A stretch of DNA of 64,000 nt. Source: Microterricola gilva (GTDB lineage: Bacteria; Actinomycetota; Actinomycetes; Actinomycetales; Microbacteriaceae). A program made the position numbers and the translations under genes. Below the pieces are notes generated by a model. It was not told where the DNA came from. It searched no databases and saw only the letters and a program-made list of their open reading frames with translations. The stretch covers positions 2,418,001 to 2,482,000 of the forward strand of contig NZ_SHLC01000001.1 of the NCBI RefSeq assembly GCF_004217495.1, written 5' to 3'. Positions 51,094-59,004 of the stretch are shown here, piece after piece (position 1 is the first letter of the stretch; every line of letters begins with the position of its first letter).

Positions 51094-51936
51094 ATGAGCC
51101 ACGCCTCCCCCACCATCGCACCACCACACACCGTCACCTCGGCCGATGGCACGGTCATCGCCTACGACGCGACCGGCACCGGCCCGGCGCTCGTGCTCGT
51201 CGGCGGCGCATTCAGCGAGCGCCGCTTCCCGCTCACACTCGAACTCGTCGAGCAGCTCGCCGACAGCTTCACGGTCTACAACTACGACCGGCGCGGCCGC
51301 GGCGACAGCGGGGACACCTCGCCGTACGCGATCGAGCGCGAGGTCGAGGACCTCGACGCGGTCATCGCCGCCGCCGGCGGTTCCGCGTTCGTCTGGGGTC
51401 TCTCCTCCGGTGCCGCGCTCGGGATCGAGGCGGCGGCCCGCGGTTCCCACATCAGCAGCCTCGCGTGTTACGAGCCGCCCTATGTCGTCAACCCGGACCC
51501 GCTGCGCACCGCGATCGGGCTCCGCGCGCCGATCGCCGCCCTGCTGGCCGCCGGCGAGAAGAGCAAGGCCGTGTCGCTGTTCATGACCAAGGGCATGGGG
51601 ATGCCGGGCGTCATCGCCCTCGGAATGAAGCTGTCCCCGATGTGGAAGCGCCTCACCGCCCTCGCGAACACGATTCCCTACGACCTGGCCGTGACGAGCG
51701 CGGCCATGAAGCCGGGCATCGGAAGCGCCGGACCCGAGCTCGACGGCTCGCGTTGGGCCGCGATCGGCTGCCCGGTCACGGTGATGGCCGGCACGAAGAG
51801 CCCGGAGCCGCTCCGCACGGCGGCCGAGTGGGCGGCATCCGCCGTTCCCGGTGCCACCCTGCGCTGGATGCCGGACCAGAACCACACATTCAAACCGCCG
51901 GTCGTGGCGGCGGCCCTGAAGGAGATGTTCCGATGA
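51094..51936 (+). CDS. Alpha/beta hydrolase
   Basis: The 280-residue enzyme has nucleophile S104 in GLSSG, an oxyanion-strand VLVGGAF and C-terminal H264 (PDQNHTF); the acid is probably in the VMAGTKSPEPL region, although no Asp is obvious there. GAAAGG precedes the ATG. It lies 32 bp after the SRPBCC gene and overlaps the next gene, so all four genes form one operon. Substrate unknown. Confidence 0.85.
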   Translation: MSHASPTIAPPHTVTSADGTVIAYDATGTGPALVLVGGAFSERRFPLTLELVEQLADSFTVYNYDRRGRGDSGDTSPYAIEREVEDLDAVIAAAGGSAFVWGLSSGAALGIEAAARGSHISSLACYEPPYVVNPDPLRTAIGLRAPIAALLAAGEKSKAVSLFMTKGMGMPGVIALGMKLSPMWKRLTALANTIPYDLAVTSAAMKPGIGSAGPELDGSRWAAIGCPVTVMAGTKSPEPLRTAAEWAASAVPGATLRWMPDQNHTFKPPVVAAALKEMFR

Positions 51937-52505
51937 GAATCGTCAGCCTCGGCATGCAGGTGACCCTGGACGGCTTCGTCGCCGGCCCGAACGGCGAGCT
52001 GGATTGGGCGATGGAACGGCTCGACGACGAGCTCTTCGCCCACCAGGAGGTGCTGCAGAGCGGCTCGGACACGATGCTCCTCGGGCGGGTGAACTACCTC
52101 GATCAGGCCGCGTACTGGCCGACCGCGGAGGAACCGCTCGCGAAGCTCCTGAACGCGCAGCAGAAGATCGTGTTCTCCACGACGCTCACGCAGGTGGACT
52201 GGCAGAACTCCCGGCTCGCGACCGGCAGCCCGGCCGAGGAGATCGCCGCGCTGCGGGAGCAGCCGGGTTCCGTGATCAGTGTGGCCGGCGGTTCGCGGTT
52301 CGCCCAGTCGCTGTTCCGCGAGCACCTGATCGACGAGGTGCGACTGTACGTGCACCCGATCGCGCTCGGCAGCGGCATCCCGCTCTTTGCCGAACCGCTC
52401 CGGCTCGAGCTCACCTCGTCGCGGCGCTTCGGCAACGGCACGCTGCTCAACAGCTACCGCGACCCGCTCTCGGCCGGCTTCGCGGATGCCGCCCGCAGCG
52501 AGTGA
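51933..52505 (+). CDS. Dihydrofolate-reductase/RibD C-terminal-like protein
   Basis: The 190-residue protein has the fold's N-terminal SLGMQVTLDGFVAGPNGELD (5-24), a TMLLGRVNY segment and VISVAGGSRFAQSLFREHLI (cofactor loop). It is of the YyaP/YwjB type common in actinobacteria rather than true FolA or RibD. Start overlaps the hydrolase stop (ATGA). Physiological role unknown. Confidence 0.87.
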   Translation: MRIVSLGMQVTLDGFVAGPNGELDWAMERLDDELFAHQEVLQSGSDTMLLGRVNYLDQAAYWPTAEEPLAKLLNAQQKIVFSTTLTQVDWQNSRLATGSPAEEIAALREQPGSVISVAGGSRFAQSLFREHLIDEVRLYVHPIALGSGIPLFAEPLRLELTSSRRFGNGTLLNSYRDPLSAGFADAARSE

Positions 52506-52576
52506 GCGCGTACTACCACTGGAGCCGGCCATCACCCTCACTGCAGCGGTGGCGGTCCCCGAGGTTCCCTTGGACT

Positions 52577-52609
52577 TGGCTGCCGCCTTTCGTGACGCTT
52601 CGCGTCACG
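52577..52609. repeat. GGCTGCCGCC head motif plus private palindrome, copy 2
   Basis: TTGGCTGCCGCCTTT is followed by CGTGACGC-TTC-GCGTCACG (52591-52609), perfect 8-bp arms. Confidence 0.75.
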
Positions 52610-52612
52610 CCC

Positions 52613-52681
52613 GTTGATTGAGCTTGTCGAAATCCCCTGCCCCGTTCTCCAGTAACCGTTGATTGAGCCTGTCGAAATCCC
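52613..52681. repeat. Two copies of GTTGATTGAGCYTGTCGAAA repeat
   Basis: Copies at 52613-52636 and 52658-52681 differ at one base. A shorter form (GGTTGAGCCTGTCGAAACCC) lies inside the CoA-binding gene at 37784-37803. Confidence 0.88.
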
Positions 52682-52699
52682 CACCCACCGAAAGGACCC

Positions 52700-53044
52700 A
52701 TGATGCCCGCAACCCTCGATGAGTTCATCGCCGAACTCGACGCCCCCGCCCGTGAGATCGCCGAGTCGCTGCGCGTGATCATCGGCGACGCCGTCCCTGG
52801 CGCCACTGGCCAGCTCTGGCATGGACACCCGGTGTGGCTGGACGGCAAGAACCCGGTCGCCGGTTTCAAGCCGTTCCCTCGCTGGACCACCTTCATGATC
52901 TGGAACGGCTCCCCCGTCACGGATGCCAGCGGCCGGCTCGAATCCGGAGCCCGCATGTCAACGGTGAAGCTGTCGGGCACCGACGACATCGACGCCGCCC
53001 TCTTCGCCGACTGGCTGAAGCAGGCGACTGCGCCCGCCGCCTAG
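52700..53044 (+). CDS. DUF1801 domain protein
   Basis: The 114-residue protein has the DUF1801/YdhG pattern: LDEFIAELDAPAREIAESLR, GQLWHGHPVWLDGKNPVAGF in two parts, then TTFMIWNG. The family's function is unknown. AAAGGA lies five bases before ATG 52700; ATG 52703 is an alternative. Confidence 0.85.
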   Translation: MMPATLDEFIAELDAPAREIAESLRVIIGDAVPGATGQLWHGHPVWLDGKNPVAGFKPFPRWTTFMIWNGSPVTDASGRLESGARMSTVKLSGTDDIDAALFADWLKQATAPAA

Positions 53045-53066
53045 CTCCGCGGTATCCGCAGGTCGT

Positions 53067-53133
53067 GGCCGCGAGATGTCACAGATGGCCCCTTCGCCTG
53101 CTTCCAAGGGGCCGATTGCGCCATCTCGCGGCC
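53067..53133. terminator. Nested hairpin after DUF1801
   Basis: Outer arms GGCCGCGAGATG (53067-53078, wobble at the edge) and CATCTCGCGGCC (53122-53133) enclose inner arms GGCCCCTT / AAGGGGCC (53087-53094, 53106-53113). It may terminate transcription from the upstream operon. Confidence 0.7.
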
Positions 53134-53179
53134 GTGTGCGGAACGGACCGCGCCTCCGCGAGCGGCGTAGAGTGCTGGC

Positions 53180-53410
53180 ATGAGTGAGATGTGGATCGGC
53201 CTCCTCGTGGTCGGCGGCACCGTCGTGGTGCTGCTCGGTCTGGCCCTCCTCGCCCAGCGCATCCGGCGCCGCGGCACGGCCGGGCCCGCGATCGGCGCCG
53301 CCATGGCCGCCTACGACCAGGCGATGCACGTGACCGCCTACGAGACCTTCCTCGAGATGCAGGCACAGGACGAACGCGTGACGCCGACACCGTCGCCCGA
53401 CACGCACTAG
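53180..53410 (+). CDS. Small single-pass membrane protein
   Basis: The 76-residue product has a membrane segment at about 6-25, a basic RIRRR stop-transfer and a cytoplasmic helix (AAYDQAMHVTAYETFLEMQA). TAGAGT (53168-53173) ends six bases before ATG, so it is probably leaderless. A 17-bp tandem array (53402-53452) begins in the last codons and contains the stop. Function unknown. Confidence 0.7.
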   Translation: MSEMWIGLLVVGGTVVVLLGLALLAQRIRRRGTAGPAIGAAMAAYDQAMHVTAYETFLEMQAQDERVTPTPSPDTH

Positions 53411-53452
53411 ACCCACATACGCACTAGACCCACACACGCGCCAGACGCACAC
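53402..53452. repeat. 17-bp tandem repeat across a stop codon
   Basis: ACGCACTAGACCCACAY occurs twice plus a diverged third copy; the first includes the TAG of the 76-residue gene. Confidence 0.88.
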
Positions 53453-53507
53453 CGCGTTGACTGCTACCGCCAAGCGTTTCCCCAGCCATCCCTCCTACGC
53501 TGCCGCC

Positions 53508-53657
53508 ATGACGCAAGAACTGTTGTGGCTCGTAGTCGCAGGCGCTGGCCTGTTCATGCCCATGCTGCTCGGGCTTCTCCGCGCTGGGCGGCGCCCCGTT
53601 CCGGTCCGCGCCTCCCGCGGCACCGACAGCACCGGCCCGGCCCAGCGCCGCCGATAG
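53508..53657 (+). CDS. Very small membrane protein (49 residues)
   Basis: MTQELLWLVVAGAGLFMPML begins a hydrophobic helix followed by an Arg-rich tail. TACGCT (53496-53501) ends exactly six bases before the ATG, the same spacing as in other leaderless genes here, which is the main support for it being real. Confidence 0.5.
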   Translation: MTQELLWLVVAGAGLFMPMLLGLLRAGRRPVPVRASRGTDSTGPAQRRR

Positions 53658-53684
53658 CCGAATCCGGCGCACGCTGGTCGACGC

Positions 53685-53987
53685 ATGAGCTCCGTTCGAG
53701 TCGTGGTGCACGGAATCGTGCAGGGCGTCGGATTCCGGTACTCCGCACGCGCTGAGGCCGAGCGCCTCGGAATCACGGGCTGGATACGCAACCGGTCAGA
53801 CGGTGCCGTCGAGGCCGAGATCGGCGGCGACGCCGAAGACGTGCAGCGCATGCTCGACTGGCTGGGCCGCGGACCGCGCGGCGCGGCGGTCGCGTCTCTG
53901 GATGTGAGCGACCCGATCGAGCTCGGCGAGCTGCCTGGCGGAGATGACGCGGGTGGCGAGGGCGGCGAATTCCGCATCGTTCCCTAG
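53685..53987 (+). CDS. acyP: Acylphosphatase
   Basis: The 100-residue enzyme hydrolyses carboxyl-phosphate bonds. The catalytic arginine is R18 in GIVQGVGFRYSARAEAERLG (10-29) and the asparagine N36 in GWIRNRSDG. Length and fold motif GRGPRGAAVASLDV are as expected. Confidence 0.94.
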   Translation: MSSVRVVVHGIVQGVGFRYSARAEAERLGITGWIRNRSDGAVEAEIGGDAEDVQRMLDWLGRGPRGAAVASLDVSDPIELGELPGGDDAGGEGGEFRIVP

Positions 53988-54049
53988 CTCCGGATGCATC
54001 GTGCAACCCTCGCGCCCACAATGTCGGCGGTGTCTGTCAGGCTGGTGTC

Positions 54050-56311
54050 GTGAATGACATGCAGAACGCCGATCTGGACACCGCACGCGAATCGACGAGC
54101 GGGCATGTCGACACGCCTCCCGCCGGGGCCGGCGGCGACGGCATCCGCCCCGCTGCGCTCGCGGCCCTGCGTGCGCTCGTCGGGCGGCAGGACGCCGACT
54201 TCCACGACGGGCAGTTCGAGGCGATCGAGGCGCTCGTCGCCCAGCGTCGCCGCGCCCTCGTGGTGCAGCGCACCGGGTGGGGCAAGTCGGCCGTGTACTT
54301 CGTCGCCACCAAGCTGTTGCGCGATGCCGGCGCGGGGCCCACGATTCTCGTCTCGCCCCTGCTGGCGCTGATGCGCGACCAGGTGGCCGCGGCCGCCCGT
54401 GCCGGTGTGCGCGCCGTCTCGATCAACTCCGCCAACGCCCACGAGTGGGGCAGCGTGCTCGAGCAGCTGCGCGCCGATGAGGTCGACGTGCTGCTCGTCT
54501 CCCCCGAGCGCCTCAACAACCCGCGCTTCCGCGACGAGCAGCTGCCGGCCCTCATCAACCGGGTCGGGCTCCTCGTCGTCGATGAGGCGCACTGCATCAG
54601 CGACTGGGGGCATGACTTCCGCCCCGACTACCGGCGCCTGCGCGAGCTGATCGCCGAGATGCCGAGCGGGGTCCCGGTGCTCGCCACCACGGCGACGGCC
54701 AACAGTCGGGTGGTGACGGATGTCGCCGAGCAACTCGCGGCCGCCGCCGCGCAGCACGGCGACACCGAGCCCGTCCTCACCATCCGCGGCCCGCTCGCCC
54801 GCACCTCGCTGCGGCTCGGCGTGCTGCGCCTGCCCGACGCCAAGGCCAGGCTCGCCTGGCTGCTCAGCCACCTCGCCGAGCTGCCGGGAAGCGGCATCAT
54901 CTACACTCTCACCGTCGCGGCGGCCGAGGACACGGCCAGGCTGCTGCGCGAGGCCGGTCACGCCGTGCACGCGTACACCGGCCAGACCGACACCGACGAG
55001 CGGGAGCAACTCGAAGGCCAGCTCAAGCGCAACGAGATCAAGGCGCTCGTCGCGACGAGCGCGCTCGGCATGGGCTTCGACAAGCCCGACCTCGGCTACG
55101 TGCTGCACCTCGGCGCGCCCTCCTCTCCCGTCGCCTACTACCAGCAGGTCGGACGTGCCGGCCGTGCCACGGAGAATGCCGACGTCCTGCTGCTTCCCGG
55201 GGTCGAAGACGAGGCGATCTGGACCTACTTCGCCACCTCCTCGATGCCCAACGAGGAGAAGGCGCAGGCCGTGATCGCCGCCCTGGCCGGCAGCGACCGG
55301 CCGCTCTCCACGCCCGCGCTCGAGGCGATCGTCGACCTCCGGCGCTCCCGGCTGGAGCTGCTGCTCAAGGTGCTCGACGTCGACGGCGCCGTGCGGCGGG
55401 TGCAGGGTGGCTGGGCCTCGACCGGCCAGCCCTGGTTCTACGACCGCGAGCGCTACGAGCGCATCGCGGCCGAGCGCCTCGCCGAGCAGCGCTCCATGGT
55501 CGAGTACGAGCGCACGAGTGAGTGCCGCATGGCGTTCCTGCAGCGCGCGCTCGACGACGACACCGCCGTGCCGTGCGGGCGCTGCGACAACTGCGCGGGC
55601 GCCTGGTACCCCGTCGATGTCGCTGCGGATGCCGCAGCCAGCGCCAGCGCATCGCTCGACCGGGTCGGCGTGCTCATCGAGCCGCGCGCCCAGTGGCCAA
55701 CCGGTGTCGCCTCGCTGGGCGTGCCGGTGAAGGGCAACATCCCGCCCGCCGAGCGCCTCGCCCCCGGCCGTGCGCTGGCTCGGCTGAGCGACCTCGGCTG
55801 GGGCGGTCCGCTGCGGGAGATCTTCGCGGCGCCCTCCCCGCTGGCCGGGGACGCCTCGTCGGTTGAGCCTGCCTCCCCGCGTGGGGGTGACGCCCCGGCG
55901 AGCCCGGCCATGCTGGCGGCCTGCGTCCGGGTGCTCGCCGAATGGAACTGGGAGGAGCGCCCGGCCGCGGTCGTCGAGATGCCGTCGCGGCGGCATCCGC
56001 AGCTCGTCGGCTCGGTCGCACAGGCGATCGCCGAACGCGGCCGACTGCCGCTGCTCGGCACGCTCGACTGGGCGAACGGCGGCCCGAGCGGCGGGCCGGG
56101 CGGAAACAGCGCCTACCGGCTCGCCGGCGTCTGGGAACGCTTCGCCGTCGGCCCCGAGCTCGCCGCAGCGCTCCAGGAATACGCCGGCCGGCCGGTGCTG
56201 CTCGTCGATGACATCGCCGACAGCCGCTGGAGCCTCACGATCGCCGGGCGGCTGCTGCGCCAGCACGGCGCAGGGGCAGTGCTGCCGTTCACCCTCGCCC
56301 TGCAGGGCTGA
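54050..56311 (+). CDS. recQ: RecQ-family helicase with C-terminal phosphoribosyltransferase-like domain
   Basis: The 753-residue protein has Walker A QRTGWGKSA (73-81), DEAH box VVDEAHCISDWGHDFR, the RecQ motif YYQQVGRAGR and a zinc-binding set ending VPCGRCDNCAG. After about residue 600 comes a domain not present in E. coli RecQ, with RPVLLVDDIADSRWSLTI near the end, which resembles the PRPP loop of phosphoribosyltransferases but has DSRW where TG(A/R)T is usual. It unwinds DNA in repair; the tail's role is unknown. GTG start at 54050. A linker contains SSVEPASP from a GGTTGAGCC repeat. Confidence 0.93.
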   Translation: MNDMQNADLDTARESTSGHVDTPPAGAGGDGIRPAALAALRALVGRQDADFHDGQFEAIEALVAQRRRALVVQRTGWGKSAVYFVATKLLRDAGAGPTILVSPLLALMRDQVAAAARAGVRAVSINSANAHEWGSVLEQLRADEVDVLLVSPERLNNPRFRDEQLPALINRVGLLVVDEAHCISDWGHDFRPDYRRLRELIAEMPSGVPVLATTATANSRVVTDVAEQLAAAAAQHGDTEPVLTIRGPLARTSLRLGVLRLPDAKARLAWLLSHLAELPGSGIIYTLTVAAAEDTARLLREAGHAVHAYTGQTDTDEREQLEGQLKRNEIKALVATSALGMGFDKPDLGYVLHLGAPSSPVAYYQQVGRAGRATENADVLLLPGVEDEAIWTYFATSSMPNEEKAQAVIAALAGSDRPLSTPALEAIVDLRRSRLELLLKVLDVDGAVRRVQGGWASTGQPWFYDRERYERIAAERLAEQRSMVEYERTSECRMAFLQRALDDDTAVPCGRCDNCAGAWYPVDVAADAAASASASLDRVGVLIEPRAQWPTGVASLGVPVKGNIPPAERLAPGRALARLSDLGWGGPLREIFAAPSPLAGDASSVEPASPRGGDAPASPAMLAACVRVLAEWNWEERPAAVVEMPSRRHPQLVGSVAQAIAERGRLPLLGTLDWANGGPSGGPGGNSAYRLAGVWERFAVGPELAAALQEYAGRPVLLVDDIADSRWSLTIAGRLLRQHGAGAVLPFTLALQG

Positions 56312-56396
56312 GCGAACCGAGGGCTGAGCGAACCGGAGTCTGAGTGGGCCGAGTCTGGGCAGGCCGAGTCTGGGCAGGCTGAGTCTGAGCAGGCGG
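56305..56396. repeat. Tandem repeats starting on the recQ stop codon
   Basis: GGGCTGAGCGAACCGR occurs twice (16 bp, first copy carries the recQ TGA), followed by four copies of AGTCTGRGYRGGCSG (15 bp). Confidence 0.9.
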
Positions 56397-56425
56397 AGCC
56401 CGAGCCGATCGCGCCGCGCCGCCCG

Positions 56426-57346
56426 CTAAGCGCCGAAGAGCTCGGCGAGCCCGCGGGCCGGGTGCCCGGTGAGACGCTGCACATCGGGGCTCACTGCGGC
56501 CAGCGAACCGTCGGCGATCGCGGTGTACGTGCTCACCCACGCGTCCACCTGCCAGGGCTCGGCGCCGTAGCGCGCGCGGGAGGCGTACGCCTCCTCGAGC
56601 GTCTCGTTCTCGAAGCGCAGCCCGGTCGCCGCCGCGATCTCGGCCAGCGTGAGCGCAGCGGGCCCGGTCAGCGTGTACGTCGCGTTCACGTGCGCGGCCA
56701 GATCGCGGATGACGGCGACGGCCGCGTCCGCAACGTCCGCACGGGCCACGGCGGCCACCCGCCCCTCCCCGGCCGGGCCACGGATGACACCCTGCTCGTC
56801 GGCGAAGTGCGGAAGCACGTCGAGGTAGAGGTTGTCGCGCAGGAACGTGTAGTTCATGCCGCTCTCACGGATCAGCTCCTCCGTGTAGGCGTGATCCTGG
56901 GCGAGGGTGAAGGTGGCGCCAGGGTCGGCTCCGGCGAAGGAGGTGTACACGATGTGCGGAACCCCGCCATTCATGGCCGCCCGCACGAAACGGTGGTGCT
57001 GCTCGCGTCGCGTTGCCGACTCGGCCGCTGACACCATGAACACGACGTCGAGCTCGCCGAGGTCGACGGCGGTCACGGAGTCATAGCTCGCCTGAACGAC
57101 CTCGATCGCCTGGTGCGCGGCATCCACGGCATCGAGCGAGTCGCCGCCCGAGGCGGCGTCGAAAGCGGCATCGGACGTGGCCTCGGCGGCATCCGCCACC
57201 GGCCCCGGCACGCGCAACGCCGGCACCCGCAACGGGTCGCGCACGATCAGCCGCAGCGTCTGATCTGGCGTCGGCGAGGCCACGAGGGCCCTGGCGACGA
57301 GTCCGCCGATGTGTCCGGTTGATCCGGTGACTCCGATGCGCGTCAT
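56426..57346 (-). CDS. NmrA-like NAD(P)-binding reductase
   Basis: The 306-residue SDR-type protein has the N-terminal ITGSTGHIGG-like motif (RIGVTGSTGHIGGLVARAL) and VPHIVYTSFAGADP, NYTFLRDNLYLDVLP, as in NmrA/quinone-reductase-2 proteins that sense or reduce NAD(P)H-linked substrates. An insertion of about 25 acidic residues follows position 50. TAGAGT ends six bases before the ATG on the minus strand, so a leaderless message is likely. Confidence 0.88.
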   Translation of the reverse strand: MTRIGVTGSTGHIGGLVARALVASPTPDQTLRLIVRDPLRVPALRVPGPVADAAEATSDAAFDAASGGDSLDAVDAAHQAIEVVQASYDSVTAVDLGELDVVFMVSAAESATRREQHHRFVRAAMNGGVPHIVYTSFAGADPGATFTLAQDHAYTEELIRESGMNYTFLRDNLYLDVLPHFADEQGVIRGPAGEGRVAAVARADVADAAVAVIRDLAAHVNATYTLTGPAALTLAEIAAATGLRFENETLEEAYASRARYGAEPWQVDAWVSTYTAIADGSLAAVSPDVQRLTGHPARGLAELFGA

Positions 57347-57503
57347 GGCTGCACTCTAGTCGCGAAGCATGACAGAACAACCCATGAATTCCTGCGCGAT
57401 CCCCTGACTTTTGCCCGCTGCGCGCGTAGCATTTCGGGCAGAGAGGGTTGCCGTTTCAGCACCGTGTTCTCGCGTGCACGGCGCCTCGGTCGGGAGCACG
57501 CGC

Positions 57504-57935
57504 ATGATGATGAACAGCACAATGCAGATGATGCAGATGCACGCGAAGGACATGGCGATGCAGGACGTCGACATGGCGATGCTGCAGGACTGTATCGAGG
57601 CCTGCTCCGCCTGTGAGCAGGCGTGCACGATGTGCGCATCGTGCATGATGGGCGACGAGGCCGGCGGCGCGATGCACATGGAGATGTGCATGAACACGGC
57701 CGACGCGTGCAACACGATGATGCGGATGATGATGCGGCCGGCCGGCATGCACGTGGAGAGCATGATGGCGATGCTCTCGGCCACGATCATGCAGACCAAT
57801 GCCTGCGCGGAGGAGTGCATGAAGCACGCCGACATGCACGAGGACTGCAAGATGTGCGCGGAGGTCTGCCGTCAGTGCGCCGTGGCCTGCCAGAAGGTCA
57901 TGGACGCCATGCGGTCGATGATGCCGATGAGCTAG
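57504..57935 (+). CDS. Cys/Met-rich four-helix-bundle copper-binding protein (Csp-like)
   Basis: The 143-residue protein has about 15 cysteines spaced CxxxC and CxxC along helices (DCIEACSACEQACTMCASC; DCKMCAEVCRQCAVAC) and about 36 methionines. This is the pattern of four-helix-bundle copper storage proteins, which keep Cu(I) ions inside the bundle on Cys thiolates. No signal peptide is visible, so it is likely cytosolic (Csp3-like). ATG 57504 follows GGGAG by seven bases. Its stop overlaps that of the convergent gene in a CTAG. Confidence 0.9.
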   Translation: MMMNSTMQMMQMHAKDMAMQDVDMAMLQDCIEACSACEQACTMCASCMMGDEAGGAMHMEMCMNTADACNTMMRMMMRPAGMHVESMMAMLSATIMQTNACAEECMKHADMHEDCKMCAEVCRQCAVACQKVMDAMRSMMPMS

Positions 57936-58156
57936 CCCGCCTGCTGCCCGCTGGCCTGCGCCGCCGCGGGCAGCGGCTCCACGATCGGGCCGCGCCCCAT
58001 CACCACGATGAGAAGCGTCGCGATCGGGCCGAGCAGCAGCGAGAGCAGCCACCAGTTCAGGCGGCCCCTGCCCTTCGATTCGGCCAGGCCCGCGTTGATG
58101 AGCGACAGCGTGAACCACACGCCGCCGCCACCGATGCCGTCAATGCTGAGATCCAT
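57932..58156 (-). CDS. Small membrane protein (74 residues)
   Basis: Two hydrophobic segments (about 8-25 and 35-55) with a basic loop (ESKGRGRLNWW). It is convergent with the copper-binding gene and shares a palindromic CTAG stop with it. Function unknown; no family recognised. Confidence 0.65.
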   Translation of the reverse strand: MDLSIDGIGGGGVWFTLSLINAGLAESKGRGRLNWWLLSLLLGPIATLLIVVMGRGPIVEPLPAAAQASGQQAG

Positions 58157-58366
58157 GCGCCCATTCTGGCGTGAACTCCGAGCGAGCGGATGTCGGCGCG
58201 CAGCGGACTCCGGCACCGCCGGTGGGCGGATGCTTCGGTCCGACGCGAGCCGCTCTGCGCCAGTTTCTGCGGTCCGCGCCACGTGAAGTGGCGCTCAGCG
58301 CGGAAAGCGGCGCAACCGCACAGTGCGTGCAGTGCAGCGCGCGGACCGACTGCTGCCGCGGCGGGC

Positions 58367-58732
58367 CTACAGTGCGCCGGCCACCACGACGCTGATGCGT
58401 TCGGAGCCGACCGCGAGCGCGTTGTAGAGCGCGTGCAGGGCCACCGGGGTACCGAGTTCCAGCGCGGGCGCGGTGTGGCTCCACAGCCAGACCGTGCCGG
58501 ACTCCGGCGCCGCGGCATCCGCCGGGCTGACATCGCTCACGTCGAAGAGTTCGATCGCGATCCAACCGTCGGCGTCGACCTGGGCGACGAAGGCGTCGCG
58601 CCACTTGCTCGGCGTCGCGCCGCTCGCGAGCAGCTGCATGGGCGAGATGCCGTGGCCGGGTGCGCGACGGGTGCAGGACTCCCCCTCGGTGCACTGCATG
58701 CTGTGCAGCACCTGTGGCTTGAGATTGGACAT
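58367..58732 (-). CDS. Hypothetical soluble protein
   Basis: The 121-residue protein begins MSNLKPQVLHSMQCTEGESC and contains GATPSKWRDAFVAQVDADGW and VWLWSHTAPALELGTPVALH; no family is recognised. AAGGAGG six bases before ATG 58732 is one of the strongest ribosome binding sites in the window, which supports the gene. Two cysteines near the N-terminus (14 and 20) could bind metal or form a disulfide. Confidence 0.7.
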   Translation of the reverse strand: MSNLKPQVLHSMQCTEGESCTRRAPGHGISPMQLLASGATPSKWRDAFVAQVDADGWIAIELFDVSDVSPADAAAPESGTVWLWSHTAPALELGTPVALHALYNALAVGSERISVVVAGAL

Positions 58733-58945
58733 CCTGACCTCCTTCACGACATTCGGCCGGGCCGGCGGATGCCGCGCACTCAGCGTTCGATGTCAAGAAG
58801 AGTAGGTCGGCTGCTCGCCGATGTCACACGGGCGTGTCACACGCCGCAACACGCGCGGGGCGCACGCATCCGCCCGATCGCCCGTACGCTCGCCTCGCCA
58901 GCCCACCTGGCGTGGGAGATCGGCGCGAGTAGGTGCGCGCTGCTT

Positions 58946-59004
58946 TGGGGCTGCCGCCTTTCGCGTAGTTGAAAAGGATCCACCGGATCCTTTTCAACTA
59001 CGCG
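58946..59004. repeat. GGCTGCCGCC head motif plus private palindrome, copy 3 (aminopeptidase 3' end)
   Basis: GGGGCTGCCGCCTTT is followed by perfect 20-bp arms (58962-58981 and 58985-59004) with a 3-base loop. The right arm contains the aminopeptidase stop codon. Confidence 0.85.

Noticed and set aside
53984-56266. Long minus-strand open frame opposite recQ
   Set aside because: Same antisense artefact; recQ motifs are unambiguous.
58249-58366. Structured RNA between two small genes
   Set aside because: GCGCCAC-GTGAA-GTGGCGC and other short stems are visible, but no known family or flanking signal supports a gene.
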